A stretch of 64,000 nt of DNA from an uncultured Gemmatimonadota bacterium (GTDB lineage: Bacteria > Latescibacterota > UBA2968 > UBA8231). The position numbers and the translations under genes were made by a program. Below the pieces are notes generated by a model. That model worked only from the letters and a program-made list of their open reading frames with translations, ran no database searches and was not told the origin of the DNA. The DNA is taken from positions 1 to 64,000 of the forward strand of contig CAITNQ010000160.1 in the NCBI GenBank assembly GCA_903893785.1. The letters run 5' to 3'. Below, piece after piece: positions 42,670-51,216 of the stretch (position 1 is its first letter; each line of letters opens with the position of its first letter).

Positions 42670-44805
42670 TCAACGATCCATGCTCAGCCCTTGGCTCCCC
42701 ACCCAGTCTCTGATGCCCCGCACCACCTTTTCGGCGTCGCGGTGGCGCAGCTGATCGTAGCGCAGCGCCCACAGGTGATCGCGGTACGCCATATTCCGCA
42801 GTTCCAGCAGGACTTTGTAGTCAGCCGGGTTATCACGCAGAACCCCCAGCGCCTGGCCGCGGCAGTAGGCGTCGGCTCCCAGCGCGGGCAGCATGGCTCT
42901 GGCGAAGGCCCGTGATGCCGGATCACCGCGACGGCCATCGCGGCTCTGGTAGTAGAGTACCAACGGGGCTTCGGGCGAGTTGGGGTCGATATCGCCGTGG
43001 AATGAAAGGAACAGACGGCGGCCGACCGGTGCGCGGGCCAGCGCCTGGCGCGCCAGGCGCACGCGCTGGTTCAGGTTCGCGCCCCGCGGCCACGCGCGCA
43101 CGTTGTCGGGCTGGTTCGCCGTGGCGCTGTTGTATACCTCGTTCTTCTCGTTGACGAAGGTCTGGGACGGTGGTTCGGCATTGCGGATCAGGTGGTCCGG
43201 ACTGAGTACCGTCAACCAGACCGAGGCGCCATGCAACCGCAGCAGGACATACACCCGCAGCGCCACGTCGTACATGTACTCGTCCTCGACGACGAACAGC
43301 GGCGTGCCATCGTCGTCAGGACTGGCCACGATGGCGCCGGGGTCCAGGCCGCCGTGCCCGGGGTCCAGGACTATGTGCCAACCCGCCAGGTCGTCGCTGA
43401 GCGGCTCCAGGCTGTCCACGGCGGCGGCAAAAGCGTCGAACAGGCGCCGGGCCTGACGGTAGGCGGCCCGGGGTGAGCGAGGCTGCCCCTCGAAGTACCC
43501 CTTCGATGTCTGGCGCGCCGCCGCGGGTTGGCTGAAGTAGTAGGGCCCGTTGTCGCTGGCCAGCAGGGGCAGCTGCGGCAGCGCCGCCGGCAGGCGGTCC
43601 GCCGCCACGGCTGCGGCCGTGGTGTCTGGACCTCCCAGCAGAGGACGCACCCGCAGGCGCTGCCCGGGGTGCAGGGTCGCCGAGCGCAGGCCGCTGGCGC
43701 GCTTCAGTTCCGCCACTGACATCTGATGGAGGCGGGCCAACTGGGTCAGGTTGTCGCCCTTCTTCACCGTGTAGTCCACGTAACCGGGCGTCCCGCTGCC
43801 GCTCACTTTGAGCACCTGGCCGGCATAGATGCGGTCGCTGCTCAGGCCGTTCAACTGACGCAGATCAGCCAGCGGTACTCCATAGGCCTGCGCGATCTCC
43901 CACAGCGCATCGCCGCGCTCGACCCGGTGAGTGGCGACGGCCGCCTCTTCCAAGCGCAGTTTCTGGCCGGCCAAGATGCGGTCGCCCTCCAGCCCGTTAA
44001 GGTCGCGGAGGGTCTCCACCGACACGGCGAACCGACGCGCCAGGCCGGTAAGGGTCTCGCCCGGCTGGACCACGTGGACCCCTTCGTCGCGCTTGCCGGG
44101 GCGTAGCCGCAGGGCCTGGCCTGGCCGGATGACGTCGCTTTCCAGGCGGTTCAGTTGGCGGATGAGCGCCGTGCTGAGCTGGTAACGCGCCGCGATCGAG
44201 CCCAGGCTGTCTCCGTTGCGCACCCGGTACTGCTCTGGCGGCGGGGTCTCGGTCGTCGCCTGGTTGCCGGGTACCCGCAGCGTCGATCCTGGCCTGATCG
44301 AGTCGCCGGTCACCTCGTTCAACTCGCGCAGCACGGCCACCGAGGTGCCGTGTCGCTGGGCTACCTGGGCCAGTGTCTCACCCACCTGCACCGGATGGGC
44401 GACGGTCTTGAGTGCTGGGGACGGCTCGATCCGGGCTGGCACCCGCAGCCGTTGGCCAGGGACCAGCCGGGCCGTGCGCAGGCCGTTCAACTGGCGCAAC
44501 TGGTCCGGTTGTAGGCGATAGCGCCGGGCCACCTGGGCCAGCGTTTCGCCTTTGCGCACCACATGCCAGTCGCGTCGGGGCGGCGGCGGGGTCAGTCGCA
44601 GACGCTGACCGGCCAGGACCCGGTCGCCTTGGATGCCGTTCCACTGGCGCAGCTGCTGCTGGGTGATGCCGTAACGGACCGCGATGCCGGAAAGCGTGTC
44701 CGTGCGGCGCACCAGGTGGGTGCGCGGGCGTCCCGTTGTCGGCGCGGCCTGCGCCACGGCACAGCACAGCAGGCACGCAAGAAGGGCGTGGCAGAGACCG
44801 CGCAT
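42670..44805 (-). CDS. N-acetylmuramoyl-L-alanine amidase with seven LysM repeats
   Basis: 711 residues from the ATG at 44805, which follows a good promoter at 44864-44892. Residues 1-20 are a signal peptide ending AVAQA. Seven LysM modules follow in a row, at about 28-72, 79-122, 135-178, 192-235, 242-285, 291-334 and 343-386, each with G-x-T/S/N-L and an N-G-L-like end. Residues about 475-705 are an Amidase_3 domain: DPGHGG (481-486), a glutamate in VVEDEYMYD and SFHGD (601-605) are the zinc ligands. It cleaves peptide stems from peptidoglycan in the periplasm; the many LysM units anchor it to glycan. Seven N-terminal LysM repeats are unusually many. Confidence 0.93.
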   Translation of the reverse strand: MRGLCHALLACLLCCAVAQAAPTTGRPRTHLVRRTDTLSGIAVRYGITQQQLRQWNGIQGDRVLAGQRLRLTPPPPRRDWHVVRKGETLAQVARRYRLQPDQLRQLNGLRTARLVPGQRLRVPARIEPSPALKTVAHPVQVGETLAQVAQRHGTSVAVLRELNEVTGDSIRPGSTLRVPGNQATTETPPPEQYRVRNGDSLGSIAARYQLSTALIRQLNRLESDVIRPGQALRLRPGKRDEGVHVVQPGETLTGLARRFAVSVETLRDLNGLEGDRILAGQKLRLEEAAVATHRVERGDALWEIAQAYGVPLADLRQLNGLSSDRIYAGQVLKVSGSGTPGYVDYTVKKGDNLTQLARLHQMSVAELKRASGLRSATLHPGQRLRVRPLLGGPDTTAAAVAADRLPAALPQLPLLASDNGPYYFSQPAAARQTSKGYFEGQPRSPRAAYRQARRLFDAFAAAVDSLEPLSDDLAGWHIVLDPGHGGLDPGAIVASPDDDGTPLFVVEDEYMYDVALRVYVLLRLHGASVWLTVLSPDHLIRNAEPPSQTFVNEKNEVYNSATANQPDNVRAWPRGANLNQRVRLARQALARAPVGRRLFLSFHGDIDPNSPEAPLVLYYQSRDGRRGDPASRAFARAMLPALGADAYCRGQALGVLRDNPADYKVLLELRNMAYRDHLWALRYDQLRHRDAEKVVRGIRDWVGSQGLSMDR

Positions 44806-44863
44806 GCCTGGCGGCGCTTTCCCGGGACAAGGGTGCAGCGGCTGAGCCGCAGGGCGATGTGCG

Positions 44864-44892
44864 ATAATAACACGCGGCGGCTCCTGCGGCAA
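44864..44892 (-). promoter_or_regulatory. Promoter of the LysM amidase gene
   Basis: TTGCCG (44892-44887), exactly 17 nt, TATTAT (44869-44864) on the minus strand. The start would be near 44857, giving a leader of about 50 nt and confirming 44805 as the start of translation. Confidence 0.65.
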
Positions 44893-44975
44893 CGCTGGCC
44901 GGTCTGCAGGGCGCTGCCCGTACTTCGACTCGGCGCGCCCCGGTGGGACCCGCGCTGGGAGCGCGCCCGGCTCGC

Positions 44976-46013
44976 CTACACGAAGGTGTCCTCCGTGGCG
45001 CCGCGGGTGATGACCACCTGGCCCTGCTCCTCCAACAGGCGCACCTTTTGGACGACGCGCAACTGCACCTCCTCTACTTCGCTCAGGCGCATGGGGCCGA
45101 GGAAGTCCATCTCCTCCTCCACGAAAGCGCGCATGCGCTCTGACATATTGCTCAGTAGCCGGTCCTTCACCTCCTCGCTGGCGGCTTTCATCGCCACCAC
45201 CAGATCGCGCTGTTCCACCTCACGCAGGACCAGTTGGATCTCCCGGTCGCTAAGGTGTTGGACGTCCTCGAACACGAACATCATGTTGCGGACGGTCTCG
45301 GCCACCTCCGGGTCATGGGCGTCGAGTTTCTCCAGCACGCTCCTCTCCACCGAAGACCCGGTCAGGTTCAGCATGTCGGCCACAACCTTCGGGCCGCCGG
45401 CATCGCGGTTGCCGCCGAGCAGGTCGCGCAGGTTGGCCTCGAGGCTCTCCTCGATCTGCTTGAGCGCCGCAGGCGTGATGTTCTCCAGCGTCGCGATCCG
45501 GTACGCTACCTCGGCCTGGAGGCGATCGGGCAATTGGCCCAGAATGCCGGCCGCCTGGTTGGGGTCAAGTTGGGACAGGATCAGGGCAATGGTCTGTGGG
45601 TGCTCGCTGGAGATAAACGGCGTGATCTGCTCCGGGGCCACGTTGCGCAGGACATAGAACCCGGCCGAGGCGTTGCTGGTGACCCGGTCCACGATCTCCT
45701 GCGCCTTGCGCGGGCCGACGGCTCGTTCCAGGGCGGCCCGGGCGAACTGCACACCTCCCTGGCTGATGTACTCGCCCGCCAACAGGTGCTGCTCAAACTC
45801 CTCCAGCACCTGGTCCTGCAGCCCGGTGGGCAGGGCTCGCAGCTCGGTGATGGTCTGCGTCAGTTCCTCGACCTCGAAGTCCGACAGGTATTTCATCACC
45901 TCGCCGGCACATTCCTCACCCAGGGCGACCATCATGACCGCGGCCTTGTCACGGGTCGACAGACCGTCGTCGCCGCCGCGCAGGTCGCGTTTCTGCTGTC
46001 CGTAGTATGGCAT
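44976..46013 (-). CDS. fliG: Flagellar motor switch protein FliG
   Basis: 345 residues from the ATG at 46013, which has AGGA eight bases upstream; the frame is open 26 codons further. Three FliG domains are recognisable: the N-terminal part with KAAVMMVALGEE, the middle EHPQTIALILSQLDP, and the C-terminal torque domain with MFVFEDV and the charged helix DREIQLVLREVEQRDLVVAMK. It belongs to the cytoplasmic C-ring and passes motor torque to FliF. Typical length. It is not in a flagellar gene cluster here: no fliF, fliH or fliI next to it. It is divergent from a PAS-domain gene. The organism therefore makes, or made, flagella. Confidence 0.96.
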   Translation of the reverse strand: MPYYGQQKRDLRGGDDGLSTRDKAAVMMVALGEECAGEVMKYLSDFEVEELTQTITELRALPTGLQDQVLEEFEQHLLAGEYISQGGVQFARAALERAVGPRKAQEIVDRVTSNASAGFYVLRNVAPEQITPFISSEHPQTIALILSQLDPNQAAGILGQLPDRLQAEVAYRIATLENITPAALKQIEESLEANLRDLLGGNRDAGGPKVVADMLNLTGSSVERSVLEKLDAHDPEVAETVRNMMFVFEDVQHLSDREIQLVLREVEQRDLVVAMKAASEEVKDRLLSNMSERMRAFVEEEMDFLGPMRLSEVEEVQLRVVQKVRLLEEQGQVVITRGATEDTFV

Positions 46014-46339
46014 GCTCATTTCCTGCCGTTGGCCGCCGCCGGGCCGGAAAAGCCTGCCGGTCACGGCTCGGTCTTGCTGGCTCTGAGACATTGATCTGGA
46101 CTGGGCGCCAACGAGTTGGGTGCGAAGCCCCGCGAGGCGCGACGGGCGTCCGGCACAGACCCCGCAAAAACCGCGCCATCGACGGCCCCCACATCGCGGA
46201 GGGCTTGCCCTGGCTCCTTCGCGTGGTTATTCTTGATTTCGTTCCCCCACGAACCTGCTCGACCGCAGGCGGCGCTTTAGCTCCCCGCGAAGCTGGCCGC
46301 ACGGTCCGCCTCCCCGGTGCCAACCCTGACAAGGGCCGA
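46014..46339. other. Divergent region between fliG and the PAS-domain gene
   Basis: 326 bp. It contains the predicted plus-strand promoter at 46205-46233. No convincing fliG promoter or sigma-28 or sigma-54 site is seen on the minus strand. Confidence 0.5.
46205..46233 (+). promoter_or_regulatory. Predicted promoter of the PAS-domain gene
   Basis: TTGCCC (46205-46210), 17-nt spacer, TATTCT (46228-46233). The start would be near 46240, leaving a leader of about 100 nt. Confidence 0.45.
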
Positions 46340-47209
46340 ATGGTGGATTGTGCCTTCGCGGTGACGTCGGCCGCTGATATCCTCGCGCTAGCCGACGGCC
46401 CTCACGCCGCGAGCAAGCGTCGTTTGCTCGCCGAATACCTCCGTAATCCGTTTCTTGACGACGATCTTCATGCCCTGTCCGTGCGGTTGGGTGCGGCAAG
46501 GTCAGAGGTCGGTCTGCTGGTCTCCGAACTGCGCGCTGAAGGACTGCTCAAGGAGTCGGGACGGCGCGGTTACACGCTGGACCTGGCCGCCCTGGCCCTG
46601 GAAGCAGCGCCTGCCGCCGGTGCCGCCGCCACCGTTGTCGGCCTGCCCCCGGAGGCACTGATCGCCCAGCAGTCGGGCCCGGTCGCGCCGGCTGCCACGC
46701 GCTCGTCCACGGCGGCGGCCGGCAGCGCGCCTGTGGGCCTGCTGCTGTTTGCCGCTGACGGTCGCGTCGAAGTGGCCAGTCAGGAAGCTGCCGCGTGGCT
46801 GGGAGTCCCGGCTGAAGAACTCGACGCCGGGACCTTTGAGGCCCTGACCGGCGTCGATCCGACGGTGGTCCTTGACGGCGCCCCTCAGTTGATCCGACTG
46901 CTGGACCACCCGCGCCCGCTCCAGGTCACCCTCCAGGCCTGCTGCATCGGGGCCGAGAACGGCGTGCTGGTCGTGCTGCAGGAACGCGCCGTCGGTGCCC
47001 TGGCGCCGTCGGCGCCGTCGTCCGACGAACTGCTGGCCCGTCTGCGGGGCCGCGTGAGCGCGCCCGTGCTGACCATCCGCCAGTTCTTGGACCGCCCGAC
47101 AGTAGACGGGCTGGAGCAGGCGCGGGCGGCGCTCGAGCAGGTAACCCGGTTCCTGGACGCTTACCTGTTGCCACCCAACCCGGGGGCATCACCTCGTCAA
47201 CGCGCCTGA
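46340..47209 (+). CDS. Putative regulator: winged-helix-like N-terminus and PAS-like domain
   Basis: 289 residues from the ATG at 46340, AAGGG five bases upstream. The first 85 residues look like a helix-turn-helix (LLAEYLRNPFLDDDLHALSV, RSEVGLLVSELRAEGLL). After an alanine-rich linker, residues about 130-225 read like a PAS domain (GLLLFAADGRVEVASQEAAA, LGVPAEELDAGTF). The last 60 residues are helical, like a dimerisation helix pair of sensor kinases but without a catalytic histidine or ATP domain. It could be a sensory transcription regulator. The next gene follows after 23 bp, so both are likely one operon. The family is not recognised as a whole. Confidence 0.6.
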   Translation: MVDCAFAVTSAADILALADGPHAASKRRLLAEYLRNPFLDDDLHALSVRLGAARSEVGLLVSELRAEGLLKESGRRGYTLDLAALALEAAPAAGAAATVVGLPPEALIAQQSGPVAPAATRSSTAAAGSAPVGLLLFAADGRVEVASQEAAAWLGVPAEELDAGTFEALTGVDPTVVLDGAPQLIRLLDHPRPLQVTLQACCIGAENGVLVVLQERAVGALAPSAPSSDELLARLRGRVSAPVLTIRQFLDRPTVDGLEQARAALEQVTRFLDAYLLPPNPGASPRQRA

Positions 47210-47232
47210 GACGGGCAGGTGCAGGGGAAACC

Positions 47233-48339
47233 ATGGTCCTTGACATCCGTGATCTGAGGGAGTCGGTACCACCGCCGACACCGATGCCGGCATCCGCGCC
47301 GGCGAACCCGCACCGATCGCTCGAACAGCTGCTGAAGCTCGCGGCGGGCGCCACGTCACCGACGGAGCAGGCGCGGGCCGTCGAGCAGTTGCGTCAGCTG
47401 ATCCCGGGCGTAGACGGCGTCGATTACCTGTTCGCCGTGCTGGCCCGCGTCGGTGCACCGGCGCGCTTGGCGGCGGCCCAGACGTTGGGCTTCCACCGTC
47501 AGTGGCTGTCGTCGCGGTCCCGCATCCGCCAGGTGGTGCAGGCGGCTCGGCAGGCCGAGACCGAGGGCATGGCGGTGATCCTGGTGTGGGCGCTGCGCCA
47601 GCGCAACGAGGCTGCCGAGTTCCTGCTGGATGAGCGCCCCGGCGTGGCGGTTGAGGCGGCCTTGGGTGTGCCCCTGAATCGGCAAACGCTGCCGCTGTGC
47701 GTCGAGGCCCTCGAACGGGCCGGGCGGCCGTTCACGCAGACCGAGACCGGGCGGGTTCTGGTGGCCAAGCTGCCGGGGATGCATCCGGCCCTGGTGCAGG
47801 CGTTGATCGAGCTGCTCATCGAGCGCAGCCTGGCAGCGGGCGCGGCAGGGCTGCTCCCCCTGCTCGAGTGGGTCCCCCAGGTGCCGTTGTTCGAGGCCTT
47901 CGTCGTCGCCGGCGACGGGCCCGACTTCTCGGGGCAGACGGACGGCGCGCTGCGGGCGCGGGCCTGGCAGCAGTTGGCCCGGGCGGCGCGCCACCTGCTG
48001 GAGCGCGCGCCGTCGTCGGAGCTGTTGCGCCATCTTCTCACCCGCAGCGGCGAGGACGATGGTTTCGTGCGTCGCCACGACGCCTTCTTGCGGGCGGCCA
48101 TGCGGCAGGCGGATCGGCGTTCGGGTCCCGAGCTGATCTCCCATGTGGAGCACCTGACGTTCAAAGCTTCGGAGGAGATGGTGGCTCGCCTGGCCCAGGT
48201 GCTAGTCGAGTTGGCTGGCCGTCTCGACGGGCCGGCGGCGGCGCAGGCCAGTGCTCTGCTGGAATCCTGGAAAGGGCGCTCGGCGGAACTCAAGCTGCGG
48301 ATCTACCAGCTGCAGCACAAACTCGGCACCCAGGGCTGA
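47233..48339 (+). CDS. Uncharacterised helical-repeat protein
   Basis: 368 residues; AGGGGAAAC six bases before the ATG. A proline-rich start (VPPPTPMPASAPANP) is followed by an almost wholly alpha-helical protein with HEAT/ARM-like alternation (LFAVLARVGAPARLAAAQTL and similar units). No signal peptide, no membrane segment, no known domain. Located after the PAS-domain gene and convergent with lptG. Proteins of this form usually bind partner proteins. A role with the upstream regulator is only inferred from the operon. Confidence 0.6.
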   Translation: MVLDIRDLRESVPPPTPMPASAPANPHRSLEQLLKLAAGATSPTEQARAVEQLRQLIPGVDGVDYLFAVLARVGAPARLAAAQTLGFHRQWLSSRSRIRQVVQAARQAETEGMAVILVWALRQRNEAAEFLLDERPGVAVEAALGVPLNRQTLPLCVEALERAGRPFTQTETGRVLVAKLPGMHPALVQALIELLIERSLAAGAAGLLPLLEWVPQVPLFEAFVVAGDGPDFSGQTDGALRARAWQQLARAARHLLERAPSSELLRHLLTRSGEDDGFVRRHDAFLRAAMRQADRRSGPELISHVEHLTFKASEEMVARLAQVLVELAGRLDGPAAAQASALLESWKGRSAELKLRIYQLQHKLGTQG

Positions 48340-48481
48340 AGACCGCCTTGCCGGCAGGGCAACCACGGGCATCGGTTGGGCGTCGAGGGCCCGTGGACCC
48401 CGGTAGGGCGCGCCCTGATTCCCGGTTGCCCGGCGGGCCAGCGCGCCGCGGTGGGCCATGCCGCCCGGTCCGAGCGGCCGT

Positions 48482-49558
48482 TTACGTATGGGCGCGCCCC
48501 AATAGCCAAAGGCCCAGGGCGCCGAAGGTGAGGTTGGCGGCCCAGGCGCCCAGCCACGGCGGCAACACGTGGTTCCAGGCCAGTGCCTGGCCGCCTTTGA
48601 CACAGCCGTAGAAGGCCAGGCACACCAGCACGCCCATGCCGAAGCGGTTGGCCAGGCCAGCCCGCGGGGCGTTGGCGCCCAAGGGCGCGCCCAGCAGCAC
48701 AATGACGAAGCATGTCATCGGGAACGACAGCTTGAGGTGCAGGTCCACGACCTGCCGCGTGGCATCTTCGCCGTTGACCGTGGCCCGGTCTACCAGGGCC
48801 CGCAACTCGGCATAGGTCATCTCCTCCGGCCGCCGCTGTTCCTGCGCAAGGTCCTCGGGCCGCAGGGTCAGCCAGCTGAGGGACAGGCTGTCGAAGGCGG
48901 TGCTGACCGTGCGCTCGGGTTGCAGATCGTAGCGTTGGCCCCGGCGGGCCAGCCAGTGGTCGCCCCGCCAGGCCAGGGTCTCGGCGGCCACGCGCGCCGT
49001 CGCGCGCCCCTTGGCCAACTGTTCCCAGCACACCCCCAGCGCCTGTCGCGTCTCGCTGTCGTAGGTCCTGGCGTTGACGAACTGGCCGTCAACGTCCTGC
49101 AGGACCACGTGTCGCCGGAAACCGCGTTGGGGCGTCGCGGCCGCGATCTGCTCGCGGATGGCGTTTGCGCGGTACGTGGCCTCCGGCACGATCCGGTCGG
49201 CGAACCAGAACGCCCCGGCGCTGAAGCCCAGCGCCGACAGCAGTATGGGGAGCAGCAGTCGGTGCAGGCCGACGCCAAGGGCCTTCATGGCGGCGATCTC
49301 GTTGTTGCGGGCCAGCGAGGTGAGGGTAAACAAGGTTCCGAGCAGGGCCGCGACTGGCAGGGTGAGGGCCACCCAGTACGGCGCGTGGTACCCGTAATAG
49401 ACCAGAACCTGGCCCACCGCAGCCCGGTGGTCGATGAAAGTGTCGAGGCTCTCGGTCAGGTCCACCACCACGGCAATGAGCAGCAGGCCGACAATGCTGA
49501 GGGCCAGGCTCAGGGCGAAGCGGCTTAGCAGGTAGCCGTCCAGCCGGCGCACGGTCAT
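48482..49558 (-). CDS. lptG: LPS export permease LptG
   Basis: 358 residues from the ATG at 49558, which overlaps the lptF stop in an ATGA. YjgP/YjgQ family with six membrane helices: three at the N-terminus (VRRLDGYLLSRFALSL start, typical of LptG), a periplasmic beta-jellyroll of about 160 residues, and three at the C-terminus (LSFPMTCFVIVLLGAPLG is the conserved helix 4 and Gate region). With LptF and LptB it extracts lipopolysaccharide from the inner membrane. Second gene of the lptF-lptG pair. Assigned LptG rather than LptF from its length and order. Confidence 0.9.
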   Translation of the reverse strand: MTVRRLDGYLLSRFALSLALSIVGLLLIAVVVDLTESLDTFIDHRAAVGQVLVYYGYHAPYWVALTLPVAALLGTLFTLTSLARNNEIAAMKALGVGLHRLLLPILLSALGFSAGAFWFADRIVPEATYRANAIREQIAAATPQRGFRRHVVLQDVDGQFVNARTYDSETRQALGVCWEQLAKGRATARVAAETLAWRGDHWLARRGQRYDLQPERTVSTAFDSLSLSWLTLRPEDLAQEQRRPEEMTYAELRALVDRATVNGEDATRQVVDLHLKLSFPMTCFVIVLLGAPLGANAPRAGLANRFGMGVLVCLAFYGCVKGGQALAWNHVLPPWLGAWAANLTFGALGLWLLGRAHT

Positions 49559-50841
49559 CGCCGACCGCCCGGGCGGCCTGGCAGGTGCCATCGGCGATCC
49601 GCAAAGACGGCCCGTACCAGGACCAGTCCCACCGCGGCAAAGAGCACGTTGGGCGCCCACATCGCGGCCGCCGGCGGCACCAGACCGCGGTCGGCCAGTT
49701 CCTCACCACCGATCAGGAACATCCAGTAGACCCAGAAGAAGCCCAGGCTGATGGCCACCGACACGGCGGCACCTCGGCGCCGGACCGAAACCCCCAGCGG
49801 CGCCCCGACCAGCACAAACACCACGCAGGCGCAGGGGATGGAGAACTTCTTGTGGATTTCCACCCGTAGTTCGTCGATCCGTTGGTCCCGCTGGGCGGAC
49901 AGGCGCTGCTCCTGCTCCAGACGCTCGCGGACGCGCGTGCCGGCTTCACCGGCGGCGGTGGTTGGGGACAGGGACTGGAGCACCGCGGTCAGCGAGTCGA
50001 TCAGTCCGGTACCGCGGCGCTGCTCGGCCTCTCGTTCCCGCACCGCGGCCGCCATGGCGGCCAGGCCCATTTCGCGGTCACTGCGATAGGTGGACCCCTG
50101 GGGGCGGTAGGCGCGCTGCGGGTCCTGGATGTGCAGCACCTGGCGCTGGAACGTCCCGCGGACAAAAGCCGTGGCCAGTTGCGGGTCGGGCTGGAAGAAC
50201 TCGCCCTGACGCAGCTCAAGGCGCACATAGGAGCCGTCGCCCAGCAGCTGGAGCGCCCCTTCGGCCGCATGCATGGTGGTCGGCTGGCCGCCGTCACCGG
50301 ATTCGTGGATCGTGATGCCCTCGATCCGGTTGGCGCCACCATCCACGCGCTGCACCAGGAGGCTGTAGCGTCCCAGGTCATGGATGAACAGGCCTTGGCG
50401 GTCCTGCAGCGCCAGGGCGGCCTTGCGGCGCTTCAGGCTGGCGGTCAGGTTGCGTGCCCGGTGGTTCCAATCGGGCAGGACCGCGTCGTTGAACAGCACC
50501 ATGGCCACCGTCAGGATGCCGGCGGCGATCAGTACGGGACCGAGCAACTGCAGGCCACTAGCGCCACCGGCTCTGGCGGCCAGGACCTCTTGATCGGACG
50601 CCAACCGGGCAAAAGCCATGAGGACGGCGACCAGCACGGCCATGGGCACGGCCAAGGCAATGATCCAGGCCAGGTTGTAGACCAGCAGCTCGGCTGCCTC
50701 GCTCCAGTCGAGCCCCTTGCTGAGGATCTGGTCCAGCATCTGCAGCACGACGTCCATGAGCAGGACGAAGAGCAGCAGACCCAGGCCCAGCAGGAATGGC
50801 AGCAGGTGCTCCTTCAGGACGTAGCGGGAAAGCAGATACAT
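49555..50841 (-). CDS. lptF: LPS export permease LptF
   Basis: 428 residues. Starts YLLSRYVLKEHLLPF, with the N-terminal amphipathic helix and three membrane helices, a long periplasmic region (about 105-330), and three C-terminal helices (KFSIPCACVVFVLVGAPLGV). A charged coiled segment near VRERLEQEQRLSAQ is an insertion in the periplasmic part not seen in E. coli LptF. Forms the LptB2FG transporter with LptG. First gene of the pair, divergent from sprA; a weak promoter is at 50922-50927. No strong ribosome site is seen. Confidence 0.9.
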   Translation of the reverse strand: MYLLSRYVLKEHLLPFLLGLGLLLFVLLMDVVLQMLDQILSKGLDWSEAAELLVYNLAWIIALAVPMAVLVAVLMAFARLASDQEVLAARAGGASGLQLLGPVLIAAGILTVAMVLFNDAVLPDWNHRARNLTASLKRRKAALALQDRQGLFIHDLGRYSLLVQRVDGGANRIEGITIHESGDGGQPTTMHAAEGALQLLGDGSYVRLELRQGEFFQPDPQLATAFVRGTFQRQVLHIQDPQRAYRPQGSTYRSDREMGLAAMAAAVREREAEQRRGTGLIDSLTAVLQSLSPTTAAGEAGTRVRERLEQEQRLSAQRDQRIDELRVEIHKKFSIPCACVVFVLVGAPLGVSVRRRGAAVSVAISLGFFWVYWMFLIGGEELADRGLVPPAAAMWAPNVLFAAVGLVLVRAVFADRRWHLPGRPGGRR

Positions 50842-50921
50842 GCCGGCTGTGGCCTGCTCCGTTGGCTACACAATGGTGTCACCCCAGCGTGCCAGTCGCC
50901 GGGAGGCGCGTCTGCCAGCCA

Positions 50922-50927
50922 AATATA
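50922..50927 (-). promoter_or_regulatory. Possible -10 of lptF
   Basis: TATATT on the minus strand, 80 bp before the lptF ATG, in an otherwise GC-rich region. The -35 position reads CCGGCA, a poor match. Confidence 0.3.
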
Positions 50928-51040
50928 GGCGCCCCGGGGGAACGTGCCGGCCGCACGGCGGCTGTGGCGGACCAGGCACGGATTTTGCCGGCAGGGAGCC
51001 GGACGGCGCCGATGGGGAACCGCTCGATCGGCCGATGGTC

Positions 51041-51069
51041 TTGAACAAAGCGGGGCTGGGTGCTATGTT
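51041..51069 (+). promoter_or_regulatory. Promoter of sprA
   Basis: TTGAAC (51041-51046), 17-nt spacer, TATGTT (51064-51069). The transcript would begin near 51076 and carry a leader of about 140 nt. Confidence 0.6.
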
Positions 51070-51184
51070 ACAGGCGTTTGGCTGGCGCACAACCGGTTGC
51101 TGCCCCCCTCCCCGTTCCTTCTGGCCGCCTCGCCGCGGAGTTCGCCTATTGCGCCTGGTGCACGTCCGGTCTTTCGGCTCCAGC

Positions 51185-51201
51185 GCCCTGGTCACCAGGG
51201 C
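51185..51201 (+). promoter_or_regulatory. Perfect 17-bp palindrome in the sprA leader
   Basis: GCCCTGGT-C-ACCAGGGC lies 16 nt before the sprA ATG, where a ribosome site would be expected but none is seen. In RNA it can make a six-pair stem with a five-base loop. It might bind a protein or hide the start. Confidence 0.45.
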
Positions 51202-51216
51202 CTAACCCGCGGCATC

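Larger units (their letters stand above)
50842..51216. other. Divergent region between lptF and sprA
   Basis: 375 bp holding a good plus-strand promoter (51041-51069), a palindrome (51185-51201) and a possible minus -10 (50922-50927). The upstream open frame that extends sprA to 50944 crosses these and has no ribosome site, so it is not coding. Confidence 0.6.
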
